Shown here: positions 1-12,664 of the stretch, in pieces
How positions within the stretch are numbered: position 1 is the first letter of the stretch
Layout of the letters: each line of letters starts with the position of its first letter
Made by a program: the position numbers and the translations under genes
Notes under the pieces: generated by a model
Told to the model about the DNA's origin: nothing
The model's input: only the letters and a program-made list of their open reading frames with translations
Databases searched by the model: none
Assembly: GCA_038501625.1 (NCBI GenBank)
Contig: JAZAYU010000178.1
Span: 496,001 to 560,000, forward strand
Origin: Corbicula japonica
Taxonomy: Eukaryota; Mollusca; Bivalvia; Venerida; Cyrenidae
Direction of reading: 5' to 3'
Length of the DNA: 64,000 nt

Positions 1-962
1 TCCTCTGTATTTTTATTGGAAAGCGACCAATTTCACCGTATAGCCCATCAATTTTCGTAGAAATTTTAACACATAAAATCTTTCGAATAAATTTACAATG
101 TAATCGTTCTATATCCTTTCCACGACCATAACGTATTTAAACGTGACAAAATTTTGACTTCTCAAAACCCGACCCTGATTTACTGGATGACGCCCGAAAC
201 GTATTTAAACGTATCAAAAAATTCGATTTCCAAAACCCGACCCTGTTTTTTTCGTCGGGGACCCGTGGACTTGTATTTCATTTTATTAAAAAATCCTTAT
301 TTTGGTGGCTATTTAGAAGAAAAAGGAATCATCGATCAGTATTTTTACACTATAAGTCCTTTGAATGCATCGCATATTTTCTCTCAAATACCATATAGTA
401 AGAAATTGTTTACATGTGACTTAGATAATCTGATAAGAAAATTTGTATTTTAATCAAAGTCAAATTTAAAGATAAAAAATCTAATTACAGTGTTGCTGTT
501 TCTTCATCTTTCATTGTCAAAATAAAAAAGGTGCTCCAAAAAGTTATTCATTATTTTCAAAAAGACCTGTATTTAGGCTGGTAATTACTTAAAATGACAT
601 TTTTTGCAATGGCATAAAAATTAATGACTGTTGATTAGAATAATTGATTTACGGAATTTTCCGTTATAGTCTTCTAGCGATAACCCGAATTTTTCGATTT
701 GGTTTCTCCCATTACGTAACAAAGCGTTGAAATTAGGTATTTTAACGAACTATTCTTCATATGCATATTTCACCATTTTTACAGAAATGAAGACCGTAAC
801 GTTAAATAACGTGTTTTACTGTTATTTAATCGGGTTTATAACCTTATTCAAATATACGCTTATCAACAAACATTTTAATTTTTTTACGCAGATTTACGTT
901 ACGGGTATAAAATTCGTAAAAAATCATACGCATTTGAACGTTTCGGATGTCCGACAAGAAAT
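1..962. repeat. AT-rich stretch with an inverted repeat, no gene
   Basis: No host gene is supported here. The segment around 146-210 (containing aaaacccgaccctgattta) reappears in inverted orientation around 925-990 (aaatcagggtcgagttttgg), so about 60 bp are repeated head to head across roughly 0.8 kb. A second copy of the acccgaccctg word lies at about 235-246. The short reading frame at 154-453 spans one arm of this repeat and has no recognisable domain. Confidence 0.4.
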
Positions 963-1475
963 CAGGGTCGAGTTTTGGGAGCTCAAAATTTCTTCTGCAA
1001 GTTCTAATACGTTATGAACGTCCGTCCGTAAAACAGGGTCGGGCGCGGAAAGGATATCAATTGATTCATAATACCCCCATACCTCAGCGCTATAGTTTAA
1101 AACTGAACGGACCAAACTATCGAATAACTTTACTTTATCTGATGTTAAAGGCTCAAGCTGGTTAAATGTTGTAAATAGGTTATGCATCGCATATGATGCG
1201 TGAGCAATTATTTTTTGCGTTCTATTCCATTGACCATTTTTAAATAGGTGTATACCAAGATATTAAATTTTTAATGATGTAAAAGTTTCTAAGTCCTTGT
1301 TGCATATTTTAAAACGTTCATTTGAGTTTCTACCTTTTTCAAATATCATAATTTTTGTCTTATTTGTATTAATACGTATTCTCCATTTCGTGAAGTAATG
1401 ATAAAGGTCGTCAAGGAGATATTGTAATGTTGTTTTGCATCTAAGTTGTGCGAAACTTTTCTGTTGTTTCAAAAT
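963..1475 (-). pseudogene. Decayed LINE reverse-transcriptase fragment
   Basis: Two short minus-strand reading frames in different frames resemble the C-terminal half of a non-LTR retrotransposon reverse transcriptase. At 1263-1472 the translation reads WRIRINTNKTKIMIFEKG, the region just after the YADD active site. At about 1000-1140 it reads VKLFDSLVRSVLNYSAEVWG, the conserved segment further downstream. The frame break between them and the missing palm motif mark it as a dead fragment. It resembles the fuller LINE in the mARC intron, but the clade is not assigned. Confidence 0.6.
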
Positions 1476-2576
1476 GATAAAAATAGTTACAGTCGCACAG
1501 AAACGATAGAAACACTTTCGCCGGAGTACAGTATAAAGGTCTTGATCTTAGAACCTCGGAAATCGGCCGAGAGGTTGTGATTAAGCCTAACCTATATGAA
1601 ATTTTCATAATACATTGAAAGCAATTCAATGTCCGTTTAATGCCCACCGAACTGTCGTATGAATGCATGCGTTATGGTTTTTAAAGGTAACATGCATTTT
1701 ACCGGCATGTGATGCGGAAATCGGGATTTGGCCGAGACCAGACACAAGAGAGGAAAACAATATCATATCGCCTTTGACAGTGACAGCACAACTGTTGCCA
1801 GTGTTCCGCACCCGGTAAAACAGAGTGATATATAACTTCTGTTTAAAATGAGGGATAAAATGGGGAAAAAAGAGTGAAATATACATGTCAGCCTCCATAC
1901 ACAGCCAAAACATGACAGGGACAAAAGAAAAAGATCGAGCTTCTAAGTTTTTTTTACACAATTTCCATAAAAACCTTCATAAACTCTATGTTCCCTTTCA
2001 ATCTATTTAAACCCCTGCCACCGCACTACATATATGTTGCACAATCATGAAAACAATCTAACATCATGTTGCTTAAATATAAATCCGGCTAGCGCTTTTG
2101 GTCGTAATAAATCAAACGACATTCTGGAGAGGTTCGACACAAAGCAAACATATTTACAATGACTGGACGCAGACGTAAAATCTGTCGCGATTACGAAACG
2201 CAAAAAGTCGCTCAAAACATGCTGACCTTTGTGTTTTAGAAGTCAGCTTTGTCATACGTACTTGATTTACTGTGTTTGTTTGAAAGTTTATGATGCGAAA
2301 TTGAAAATCCTCAACAATTTCGTATCTTACAGTTTTCTGTCAAGTTCTTAATGAATGATTAGTTTCATATTCCGCCTTCGAAAAAAAGCATTACAGACAA
2401 TATCATACAAATAAAAAATACATTAGTATATATCTAATGTTCTTCAAATCCTTCTTTCCTATTAATGTGTTAATTGAGAGATGTGTCATATAGTAAAATG
2501 ACAAAGTGCGAAAAAGCGTCAACTAAGTAAGTATTGTTATTAAAAATTTGATATCAACTGCCTTAATGCAAATGAT
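1476..2576. other. Gene-free AT-rich DNA with one repeat fragment
   Basis: No coding region is recognisable. About 1912-1990 (around gatcgagcttctaagttttt) matches the sequence just beyond 53161 (aatcgagcttctatgttctt), so a fragment of a dispersed repeat lies here. The 111-residue minus frame at 1626-1961 has no family features and runs across this repeat, so it is not called. Confidence 0.35.
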
Positions 2577-2945
2577 TTGAATGTGCTATCTATGTATTTG
2601 ATCCTATTTGCAGGTGACATTGTTCCTTTTACTACAGACCATGCAAGTTTACAAAGTCAACTTGATAATTTATATTTGTATTCAGAAAAATGGGGATTAA
2701 AGATAAACGTCAATAAAACAAAAGTTTGCGTTTTCGAAAAGAGAAGAAATATGAATACGATATATAATGACGTCTTTATTAATGGTGAAAAAGTTGAGAT
2801 GGTAGACTCCTTCATTTATCTGGGCATGAAATTTTATTATACAGGTAACTTATCATATGCAGTAAACACTTTATCAGAGCAAGCCTTAAAGTGCATAAAT
2901 GTGCATTCAACTTTACTTAAAAAGTTTGGCATATTTTGCATTTAA
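2577..2945 (+). pseudogene. LINE reverse-transcriptase fragment
   Basis: A plus-strand frame of 122 residues matches the reverse-transcriptase palm and the segment after it. LILFAGDIVPFTTDHASLQ corresponds to the usual LLYADDxVL region, with the first catalytic Asp position read as Gly. EKWGLKINVNKTKVCVFEKR and VDSFIYLGMKF follow in the order seen in LINEs. The upstream fingers and the downstream C-terminal zinc-knuckle region are absent. The lost catalytic residue and truncation make it inactive. Confidence 0.7.
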
Positions 2946-3195
2946 TGAATTGTATAAAACCAGCTGCATGAACACACTGATTATTGTTGACATTTTCTGG
3001 TGAGGATGTAAAGATAGACACTTCGACTTCGAGCACTTTTGAAAACAAAGTTATCAATCGCACCGGCAGTTACACCGTCCAGCTTTTCAGGTCTTTACAA
3101 GGTTGTGGGTAAAACCCTGACCAGACCCAGACCCAGACCAGACCCCGGAAAGAAACGATTAGGTACGGAAATCTACGTTCGTTTCCGATAATCGT

Positions 3196-4072
3196 CTTAA
3201 ACAATAACTGTGAATATCCTCCTAAATTTTATTGTATAATAAATAATATTACTGTCATTCAAACCTGTAAAAAGTATTACGAACAACCACAATATATAAT
3301 AACATCAACAATCTTTTAATAATAATATTTTTAAAAAAAGGAATGCAATATATCGTAAACGTGTGATAAATAACTAGTTCTCAACATTAAATCTATTTTA
3401 GAATTATAACTTTTTTTAGATATTTTGGGAAAAATTATTGAATTTTTTTCAGGGTTAAGCATTCTATAAGATATTTTTTCCAACTTCTAATTGAGATTTG
3501 CCTAATAGGGTGTTAAAGCAAAAACTACATAAAAAAGGCATAAAATATTGTCATTCACTTCTGGGATCGATTTTTTTATAATCGATTAAATAATCAATTT
3601 TATTCTATGAAATTCTTTTAAACTCACAAATGCAAATTAAAGAAAATAAGATGTTGATGTTTTATTGTGTATTTACTGATTTTTGCTGTGCGACAAAAGA
3701 TCTGATTTTGAGTTATTTGGTTTGAACCCGTACCCGTACCGCTCAGCATTTAAGAAGTGTAATTTGATTATTAATGTCGATTTGTCATTTAATAGAATAA
3801 AACATATTTGTTTGATGAATATTATAATCATTTTTCATAACTAGTAATAAAAGTATGGCGAAAATTGCAAAAAACAGAATATTAACCAGATTGTTCATAT
3901 ATACTCCAACTTTTGTCAAACACATTATGATTTTGGAGATTGTAAAGCAATCTTTGTTAAGTTATTTCTGAAATGTCTTATTTCATATTTCTGACAGTAA
4001 AAATAATAAGGATTAGGAAATGTTTTAAACCTTCAAAAAAAAAAACACGAACCGATGATTAACACACATGTA
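3196..4072. other. AT-rich insertion splitting the left arm of the inverted repeat
   Basis: This stretch has no counterpart between the two matched parts of the right-hand copy at 8268-8389. It is very AT-rich, has no coding potential, and its ends show no obvious terminal repeat. It is read as a later insertion or a replaced segment. Confidence 0.35.
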
Positions 4073-4103
4073 GTTACCACTGGGGGCTAACGCGTGTAAT
4101 GGC

Positions 4104-6536
4104 GCATCGACAACAAGTGAATGATTCTCAACAGAATTTTTTTATAAACGTCTTGCTTGTAAGACTTACGCCTGACTTGTTTCTGTATGAATAACATTAA
4201 CATAGAAAACATGACATAGAGGTGACTCAAACATCGAACAGAAATCAAGGTGTGTAATGTATTGTTTATTTTACGTTTTTTTCAAAACATTTAATGCTTG
4301 TCAATGATTGATTTCATCTGATATTGCGATGTTTTTGCCAAGTATAACATAAATGTATTAATATTACATATAAAATATTATTCAATTGCATTATTTGTTT
4401 AATTTCTTATATAAGTGGCCATTAGCATTAGTTTCAAGAACCAAAACATTAGTTATCATTTTTTAATTAATGCTAATTAAAGTGTTTCTATGCCTCGGTA
4501 AAAGTAAAATAAAGTGTACGTGTCTATACGAAATCAATAAAATTGTGTGCGTTTCTATTCGACAGTGTGTGCGTTAATCATTGAAGACTGTTTTCGGTTT
4601 GTTTGGAAACGTGAAAGCGAAGCTGCGGTAATTATAACATTTGATATTAATATGCGTACTGGTAATTAATAAATACATCACCGGGTGTTTTTATTCGAGA
4701 AAGTCAGTTAATCGCTGACACAATGTAGTCTCCACTTTTTGCTTTGTGGGGCATAGGATGGCTAATATGGTCTGAAAGGGACATGTTAAGTAAATCACAC
4801 GGTTTACTGACGCAATGAAAGCAAATTTATGTCTATATATAATGAAGGCTCTAAATTTGACAATAGGCTCTGCTTATAACATGACATATGTAAACATATA
4901 ATTGAATAAAAAAGGGGCATCGGCTTTAAGGTGTCAGATCACTGTTAATTAATAAACTACCTATACTTTTGTTTCTGATAATAGACAGTACAAACACACA
5001 GCTTTAAAGTTTAAAAACATGTAAGTTCATCAGGAAAAAATTGAAAGGAATTATACATTAAAAGGAATGTTCGAAACTTCTGTTGCATACATGTTGTACA
5101 TCAGTGTTAATTCAAAATGCTACACTTCGTATACCCTTCGGCGCCGGCTTGAGCAGAAAGTTATTTTAAGCGCATTAAATATAGAAATGACCCATACTCC
5201 ACATAACACCTACTTGAATGAATGCACATTATTTTTTGCAGGACTATAATAATAACGATAATTCGACAGCAAAGCCCTGCTCGAGTGTAGAAAATGCTGT
5301 TTGTGGCGGCGGACGCCAGTAACCGGTCCTAATTTCGCAGTTTCCGACACACACTCTGTACCTAGTCTATGAAATCAATCCACAACAACAACCTGAAACA
5401 GAAATCAGTGATTACTGTAAACATATGGCTATAAGCTACTCAGGCAACACAAATTCAGGCTATGAAGAACTCCTGAAAAAATCCAAGGAACACTGAAACA
5501 CAGTCCAAGCATCATTTTTGCACAGTCGGCCAAGGCAAAAATCACGAAACCCAAAATCTTGCAAAATATTAATGTCCAACCGACAACTCCCAGAAATGGT
5601 TGCTTTCGAACCAGCTGAAACAGCAGATTCAGAAAAGAATATAGCCAATAGCTGTCATCCCTACCGATTTTCCGCAAAATAAATCCAAAAGCATGCAACT
5701 GAATTTCTGAAGCGGAAACGGATTACTATACAGGATTTCCATAGTTTCGAATTCAAGCCCCTGCATTACACTGATCATCACCTGGCTGCTTTTGGTTTCT
5801 AATAGTTATTAAACAAATATATTCTAAATACCTTGAAAACACAAAACCTGTATCCATTATTAATTTAGGCTTGATAGATGTCAAAATATCTTCATAGTAT
5901 CCCCTATTTCATAATTTCTACATGGCCAGTTCGAGTAAGTGGCTATCTTACTGGTATGCGCTCCCTGTGGCAGGCAGACACACAGGAATTATCAGTGTAA
6001 AGTCTGCATAATTATAATCATATCGATCGCGAGGATAACCATTTGAGAACGATTTAGAGTTTATTAGCTGAATGTTGTTGATATATTCACTTACATATTC
6101 TTTTTAAGGTTCAGCACTAGTGCAAATCTTCCCAGGGGCCGTGGTCATGTAACATCTTAACCGAATCTTAAAATCATTGCACTCGAGTTGTCATGAAATA
6201 CCTACACAGACATATTTCTAATATATTAAATATATCAATCTATTCATCTCAGTGTACCATGCAACATATATGTAATAGGTGTTAAATGAGTATATACTAT
6301 AATTATACATGTATCATATTTTGCAATCAAATCTATTTCAACAAAGAGATAAAAATAATGAAGTTCTTTTTATAACGTCAACGTTTCTCTTTTTTCTGAA
6401 TACTGTCCCACGACTACAAGAATGGCTTATGAAAAAACTTTATTTCTTTTTAAGTATTTAGCAATGATGATGCGTAGTACAAAAAGTTCAACGTACAACC
6501 TTTTAAAATATAACAGTGCAGTTTATACAGATAAAC
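4104..6536. other. Gene-poor AT-rich DNA; possible coding remnant near 5.35-5.7 kb
   Basis: No intact gene. Around 5370-5690 the plus strand can be read as peptide-like sequence broken by stops (for example AISYSGNTNSGYEELLKK, then PRQKSRNPKSCK, then MVAFEPAETADSEKNIANS). It could be a dead coding segment of the surrounding mobile element, but no family is recognised. The minus-strand frame over the same bases (5429-5698) is hydrophobic and looks like a shadow. The remainder holds nothing I can name. Confidence 0.25.
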
Positions 6537-7455
6537 CCGTCACACTATGGCAGCGTTCTCATGACGATCCTATGGGGTTCAAGAACGCCGAGGTCCGCGC
6601 AGTACGTAATACTGCCGCAGCAACGCAGTGGTATCGCTAGTAGAACGCCGACAGACGTTTGAGCATGCACAAAACAAATGCGGTCGCTAGGTGTTCTGAA
6701 AAGAGCGCATTTGGGTCGCCGTAAGGTCGCCGTAGCAACGCAGTAATATCTATTTCAACGACACAGGAGCTCTACCGGCGAATGCTGTGGATGTAAGTGG
6801 CGCTTGTACGGAGATTTTATGACAATCTCAGAGACCTCAGTGCGTATATACGGCGCGTCCACGGCGTTTATATAGAATGTTATTTATTTTATTGCGTTCT
6901 TACAACGACTACATTCTTTAGTGCGCTTCTACCGCTTTCATCGTCGTTTGCATGAAAAAGACAAACACAATTATATACATTTATAAGATTTGCAAATAAA
7001 CACTCATTTCACTATGGCACCAAGCCTGGCTACTGCTTGCCGATATACAAGTCCAGCAAATAATTTGTGCATATCAATCTGGGACGACGACGGAGGACCC
7101 AAAGGCATAGATTCAACTGTTCGAGAACAAACAAATAATTGATGAAGATGTGTCTATTCACTTCGTTTTATAGGAATAGCAAACGAACGTCTTCAGCGCA
7201 GTGTAAGTGCCGTAAAAGTGCAGTGCACGCAGTGCAAGCGCCACGCGAGCACAGACAATCGCCAATAATAAATCTGTGAGAACGAGATAGAACACAACGA
7301 GAGCTCAGTAGCAACGCCTTGGTCGCTGTGTCGACGTCTTGAGATCTCCATCTTAACGAAAAATTTAACAATTTTCTTGCGATCTCATGGCCGTAATCTT
7401 GAAAATTAAGCATGACCGTGCCAACGCAGTGGAAACGTAATATAATATGACAGGG
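6537..7455. repeat. Degenerate inverted-repeat element related to the one at 17.45 kb
   Basis: The left end cccgtcacactatggcagcg and the right end (read inverted, cctgtcatattatattacg) resemble the perfect ends of the element at 17450-18181 (gtcacactatgacgttctgg). The interior is GC-richer than its surroundings and full of short words such as aacgccg, gcagtgg and gtcgccgtag, in the manner of the 17.45-kb element. It has no coding capacity. The ends have diverged too far to show a target-site duplication. Confidence 0.45.
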
Positions 7456-8267
7456 TCTTTAGATTTTATTAATTAAAGTTTACACATGAGTAATCTTTAG
7501 GTAAACGTGTATCTTATATTTGCACATATATCACATTGCTTTCCACTAACACTGATGTTCCCAGTTAATTCACCAAATCATAGAGCATTAATTTTTGTCT
7601 TCACATCACGACCAGGTACTTCAAATGTTCTTTCTTTATATCCTTTTTTGACGAAGAGACTGTCTCATAGATGTAAAACAAATATTCCTCTGGGTGGACC
7701 ACTGCACTTTGACTTGACTCATCATGTTTCGCCGCCAAATGAAACACAGAAGTATCGACATACAGCATTGTCTATTCCCTGAAAACTATAAAATGATTTC
7801 GTTGATTAACACACGCATAAAATTCTACTTCGTTGAACATTATACACAGTCTCTGTGCAACACGCACACACCATCTAATGCTGAAAAACAGCCTTACTGG
7901 TGGTTTTTTTTTATCAGAAACACAGAAGCAATAAGCGTATAATTATCATATCACATCATTTATACACAAAATTAGTATTTTATACATGTCATTAGTATTA
8001 TCTTTGTGAAGATAATATGTAGATGACTTTGTACAGGAATTTTAAAAATAAACGCGTTTCATAACATTATCTAAACTAAAGCACTATGAATAACAACAAG
8101 AGGTGTCAGTTTATATTAAATAACATTTACCATCATTATTGGATCTCCATTGGAAGTAAAATTAGTCCAAAATACACGAAAATTAAACAAGCATGTGATA
8201 AATGTCGTCGTAATGTAAACATTCTTTCGATGTGCAACGTACACACACTGTCGTTGCGCAACACTTG
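7456..8267. other. AT-rich DNA without recognisable genes
   Basis: Several frames of 60-90 residues overlap here, but none shows a motif, a splice context or a supporting repeat. Nothing is called. Confidence 0.4.
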
Positions 8268-8720
8268 TCGTCACACGCGTTAGCCCCCAGTGGTAACCGT
8301 ATTGTCGGAAACAAGCGACTATTTCCGTACCTAATCGTTAGTTTCCGGGGTCTGGTCTGGGTCTGGTCTGGTCAGGGTTTTACCCACGACCTAAATGGTT
8401 GTATTTGTTTGCAAGAATAGCTGAAATTAGCTGCCTAAGTCTCAATGATATACGAGTCTCGTACAGACTATATGACCAGGTGATTCGGCCCAGATTCATG
8501 AACTGAACAGCCCAGGACATGCAGACTATAAGGCAAAGCCTTAAGACCATACCGCCCAGATATATTTATATTTAGCAGGTCCCAGATATGAAATCAAATA
8601 ATGCAGTATCTTTAATTTTGAAAAAGTTTTTTTTGTTGCTCAAAAATTGTTGAAATTTATTTGTTTTTTCAATACGAACACTTCAAACATAGGGAAACCG
8701 GTATTTTTATTTTTTAAATT

Positions 8721-9448
8721 ACCTAGTTTTCGCCACAGGCGGCAGTATCGGACACCCCCCCCCCCCCCCCACGAACCCCACCTCCCCGAACTCATTGGAC
8801 GAAAATTGTCGGAAATTTACGAGCGGAAACCTTCGTCCAATGAAATTGATCGAGACAGTTAACACTCGTAGAAAACAAAATGGGAGACTAAGACAAATGG
8901 TTTGAAGACCGAGAGGAAAATAGACAAATAAAAGGGTCCTTGCATGTTATTTGACGATAAGGTATTGATCAAAGTTCATTTTATCTGTGCATTCCAACAA
9001 ATAACCGAAATCGCATTTTTTCGTGTTCCACACTGTTTCCGACCTAACAAAAAGCTGGTCGCTGGGGTTACCTTTTCTGATGCCCATGAAAAATTGATTA
9101 ATATTTCGGCAATCGGTTTTCGGAATCGAGGAAAATAACACCATGTGCATTTAAAGTACCAAGTGCTGGCCGAAAAGTATTATATTAATGGGTGAAAATT
9201 TTAACAAAGAGATAGAGTGTGACAGAGTCCTTTCTTACCTTGTCTATGATAATATACCAGTAAAGGGTATACCCAGTATTTTTTATTTAAATCATAGTTT
9301 TGGTTTATTATATGTATAAATGTGGTGCTTTATATTGTTTTAAGAGGTCATTTAGTGAAATTCAAGCACAGGGTTCGGGGAGGTGGGGTTTGGGGGGGAG
9401 GGGGTGGCGTGTAGGGTCCGATACTGCCGCCTGTGGTTTTCGCTAGGT
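8721..9448. repeat. 728-bp non-autonomous element with long terminal inverted repeats
   Basis: Both ends carry acctag followed by a gene-free inverted repeat. The left end runs through cgccacaggcggcagtatcg and the right end through cgatactgccgcctgtggtt. Further inside, the C-run arm (C16 at 8755-8770, then acgaaccccacctcccc) pairs imperfectly with the G-rich arm at about 9369-9415. The pairing arms total about 80 bp on each side. AATT flanks both ends and may be a target duplication. There is no transposase, so it is a MITE-like element. Confidence 0.7.
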
Positions 9449-9535
9449 AATTATCGCAGTTACAGGATAAATTTATGACTATCAGTGTAGATTACACTTG
9501 CATATTAACCACTGACTTGATTTCCGACCTCGGGG

Positions 9536-10240
9536 ATTTCAAATATCAACAGATGCAGACTCTTGCATTTTGATGAAAGCAAATAAGTTTTTTCCACATT
9601 TGACCCCACCTGATTCTGAGCTTGGGGTCATTTTGATGCATGAGAATTCAGGGAACATGGTCAAATTTTGCAAGAATAAAGATAAATACAATGTAATGTG
9701 TCTATTGCATTTTAATTATGATGTTAATACTTATTTGACCCCTGAACATATATTTAAATGAAGTTAAAGCACTTTTATAAGTAGTTTAAATTCAATCAAC
9801 ACAAGATATGACTAGCAACTATTTGATTATGACCCCTTAAAAAATCTCAACAGGGCTCAAACAACATTGAAATTCCTGCACCTCTTAAAAGACTCTTTTA
9901 AGAAGCAAAGAACAGTCGCCGGCTCATTGGATGTGATAAATTTGTGAAGAAAAAACATATTTAAAAGAAAATATAATACTTAATTAGTGGTTCCTCTATG
10001 TGCTAAATCTGAAAAGTCATTTTCATCTCATTTTAGTGGATTCACAATCAGCCAAAAAGTAAAGGGTTAAAACGCAATAGACATGTGCACAATATTAATC
10101 ACTATTATTGGAAATTTGACCACTTTTCTGAATTCTCCAACATCAAAATGACCCCAAACTCAAAATGGGGGGGGGGGGGGGGAGGTCAAATGTGAAAAAC
10201 TTCAAATATGCATCAAAATGCAAGAATCTGCATCTAGTGT
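9536..10240. repeat. Foldback repeat with about 110-bp arms and a G16 run
   Basis: The left arm at about 9536-9655 (gcattttgatgaaagcaaat, then tttgaccccacctgattctg, then ttggggtcattttgatgca) is repeated inverted at about 10128-10240 (catcaaaatgaccccaaact, then a run of 16 G at 10167-10182, then ggtcaaatgtgaaaaac). Other copies lie at about 10925-11255 and 46370-46490, so this is a dispersed family. It has no coding capacity. Confidence 0.65.
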
Positions 10241-10924
10241 CCATGAATGATATCTTCTGATAAAATAATTTTTGAGTTAAATGGCATTCAACGTGTTAAT
10301 ATTTCTGACAACAAACTAGGAATATATTATCTGCATTAAACTTAGTTATAGTAACTGAAATAGCTTTATGAAGTAGAGTAATTTTTGAAATAGATTTTAG
10401 TTGAAGATGATAATATTCATTAAGAAAGAGTGTTCATGTCATTCTAAGGGTCATAACTAAAAATGATTGATATAGAGCCCCTTTCTGCCATATATTATGC
10501 CTTTTATCACATGTGCATCTAGTGTAGATCCAGATCAGACTAAACATTTTGTGCCATCTGATCAGGACCTACACTGGTCACATCTTGTTTAGAAATAACC
10601 TTATGAATCTAAAACGGAACAGTGCAGATCATGATCAAACAGCACAGAGATGCAGGGTGATCTAATTCTACACTGCCCATGCCATAAAGTTAGAAATGGA
10701 TTTTCTGTGCAAAACACAAGTATTCAATGTTTTATGTCTACTCTTTCCATGTTAGTAGACATAAATTATTATGCATAAGTCAGTATAAAGGGGCCTACAT
10801 GTACATGGATACAGCTTTTATTCCATGTGTGACAAGGTTAGACCATATCAACTTGCATATCAGTGGAGGCTTGTCAGAGTCTGTTCATGTTTACATCTTT
10901 TAGATACATGTACTTTCTGATCAA
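10241..10924. other. Non-coding stretch between repeats
   Basis: No reading frame, repeat or RNA feature stands out. Confidence 0.4.
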
Positions 10925-11255
10925 GCAGGGATTTCAGTAGCTTTTGAAAACCAGGGGTCATTTGACCCCTGTTATCTTCACAAGTCATATCTTGTATTAT
11001 ATTAAGTGATACTTATTACTTATAAAATTGTTTTAATTAATTATCATGAGTTATGTAAGTGTTAACTTCATATTAAAAATGCAATATCCTAAATATTTAT
11101 CCTCATTCTTGCAAAAGTAAACCACTTTTAAAATTTTTTGTGCATCAAAATAACCCCAAGCTCAAAATTAGGTGGGGTCAAAAGTGGAAAAAAAAATCAA
11201 ATTTGCAAATTTGCTTGCATCAAGATGAAAGAATCTGCATCAATTGAAATCACTG
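10925..11255. repeat. Shorter diverged copy of the 9.5-10.2-kb foldback family
   Basis: At about 10928 agggatttcagtagcttttg begins a segment with ggggtcatttgacccctg. At about 11140-11240 the inverted half follows (gtgcatcaaaataaccccaa, ggtggggtcaaaagtgg, gaatctgcatcaattg). It matches the arms of the element at 9536-10240 with many differences. Confidence 0.5.
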
Positions 11256-11350
11256 GATCAAGATTCAAAGAGTGTACATTCAGATCAGATGGATGCCTCA
11301 CATGCATTAAATAGAGTTGACAGATAACAGTGGGGGAAAGAGTGTCCGTT

Positions 11351-12020
11351 AAAGGCCCAATAAACTTGTCAAAACGTTTTTTTTTTCATTGTGAAAATTA
11401 ATTAACCACGTTGACCCTTTTCAAAAGAAAGTATAAATGACCAAAAATTTATGTTCTCAAACAATTCCCAATCATTGAGACCCGGTCCGATTTAAAACGT
11501 CACAGTATTTTTGTAGCCCACAAAATTACTAACCAATGTTTACAATCACTCGGCGAAAAGTTATCGGATTTTTCCGTACGTGGGCCGTAAGAACGCAGAA
11601 CGCGGTGACGTCATTCACATAAAAGTTGTAAACGAAAAATCATGCAAACATGGAATGAAAAAGACGAGGAAAAATAGAGATTCTTTAAGTTTTAACTTCA
11701 TTACAATGTAAACAAAAAAAGATGTAAATGTTATACGACCCATCCCGGTAACGGCTTTTAGTGGTGAATACGTCATCAATTTATGCACTTCTGCATAATT
11801 AGCGACCGTGGCCTGCCGAGAGTTGCCGAAAATCAGCTCGGAAAGATTCGCTGTTTGTTTTGTAACCAAAATAAAAACGATCCGCAAAACATGCTGCAAA
11901 TCAATAAGATAATACCCTTTTCTTATTGTAAGGTTTTTTTTTGTTATTATGCATACAAGTGAAATCTAAAATGTTAAGGTTAATAAAAAATATGCTGTTT
12001 GACAAGTTTATTGGGCCTTT
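11351..12020. repeat. 670-bp MITE-like element with 23-bp terminal inverted repeats
   Basis: The left end reads aaaggcccaataaacttgtc plus aaa. The right end at 11998-12020 is its exact inverse (tttgacaagtttattgggcc plus ttt). TTA/TAA flanks are palindromic with the ends, so the target duplication cannot be separated. The interior encodes nothing recognisable; the minus frame at 11615-11899 lies wholly inside it. Confidence 0.75.
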
Positions 12021-12429
12021 AAGGGCTGTGCTAATGAAATGAATATAAAGAGCCCCTTTATCTGATTTATTAGGTTGGACACTTCATTAAAATATGATAA
12101 CACAAACATAACGCTGACTCCCTGTGACACATTGTTATACATAAAACCAAGATCAAATAGCCTTTCACAGGGTCCCTGTGTAATTACTTTGAAAGTTTTA
12201 ATAATCAAGAAAAATACAAAGAAAAGAAATAAGCTATAATAATATAAGAAATAAATTTTAATTTGCTAACCCAACAATTTCAATACTATGATTGACACAA
12301 AACATTTGTTGTGCCTCTTTCATTTACTTAATGAAATTTATAAGCCCATTGGCATTGCTTTAAGTTATGATGTATTGCTATAAAGCAAGGATATAAATTA
12401 TATTACCATCATCAATTTCAAGTTCTGTT

Positions 12430-12660
12430 AAGCATCCTGACATGCACTCCATTGTTTGGAATGAATCAAAATTGGTACTTGTGTAAATATTGAGTTGCAT
12501 TACACCCATGGCTAGGCATTCTGGGCAGTGATGCATTTTGATCCTGATATTGCTGGATCAAACTTAACTTGTAATATTTTTGTATTTGTCCAGTTCGATT
12601 GCTTTTAATGCTCCTTTTTGTCATTTATTTCAGTAGTTCTCCTTAATTTAAATTACTTTT
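12430..12660. repeat. Dispersed repeat copy, shared with 27.2 and 42.4-43.0 kb
   Basis: The segment containing attgtttggaatgaatcaaa, then gggcagtgatgcatt, then gttcgattgcttttaatgct matches pieces at about 27180-27330, 42365-42465 and 42800-43010 (for example gtttgggatggatcaaaatt and gggcagtaatatgcatt). Four copies in one window indicate a mobile repeat of at least 250 bp. The family is not named. Confidence 0.5.
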
Positions 12661-12664
12661 TAGC

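Larger units (their letters stand above)
3101..8389. repeat. Inverted end sequences 5.3 kb apart, possible large DNA element
   Basis: The sequence at 3101-3195 (gtgggtaaaaccctgacc, an accaga-rich stretch, then aacgattaggtacggaaat) is repeated in inverted orientation at about 8318-8389. Next to the right-hand copy, 8268-8300 carries acgcgttagcccccagtggt, whose inverse accactgggggctaacgcgt is at 4077-4096. The right arm is therefore continuous while the left arm is split by about 0.87 kb of AT-rich DNA (3196-4072). This fits one degenerate transposon with long inverted ends and a later insertion in the left arm, or two solitary copies in opposite orientation. No transposase is recognised inside. 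Confidence 0.55.

Noticed and set aside
5429..5698. A hydrophobic minus-strand membrane protein
   Set aside because: It is probably the shadow of a decayed plus-strand coding stretch; there is no splice or start context.
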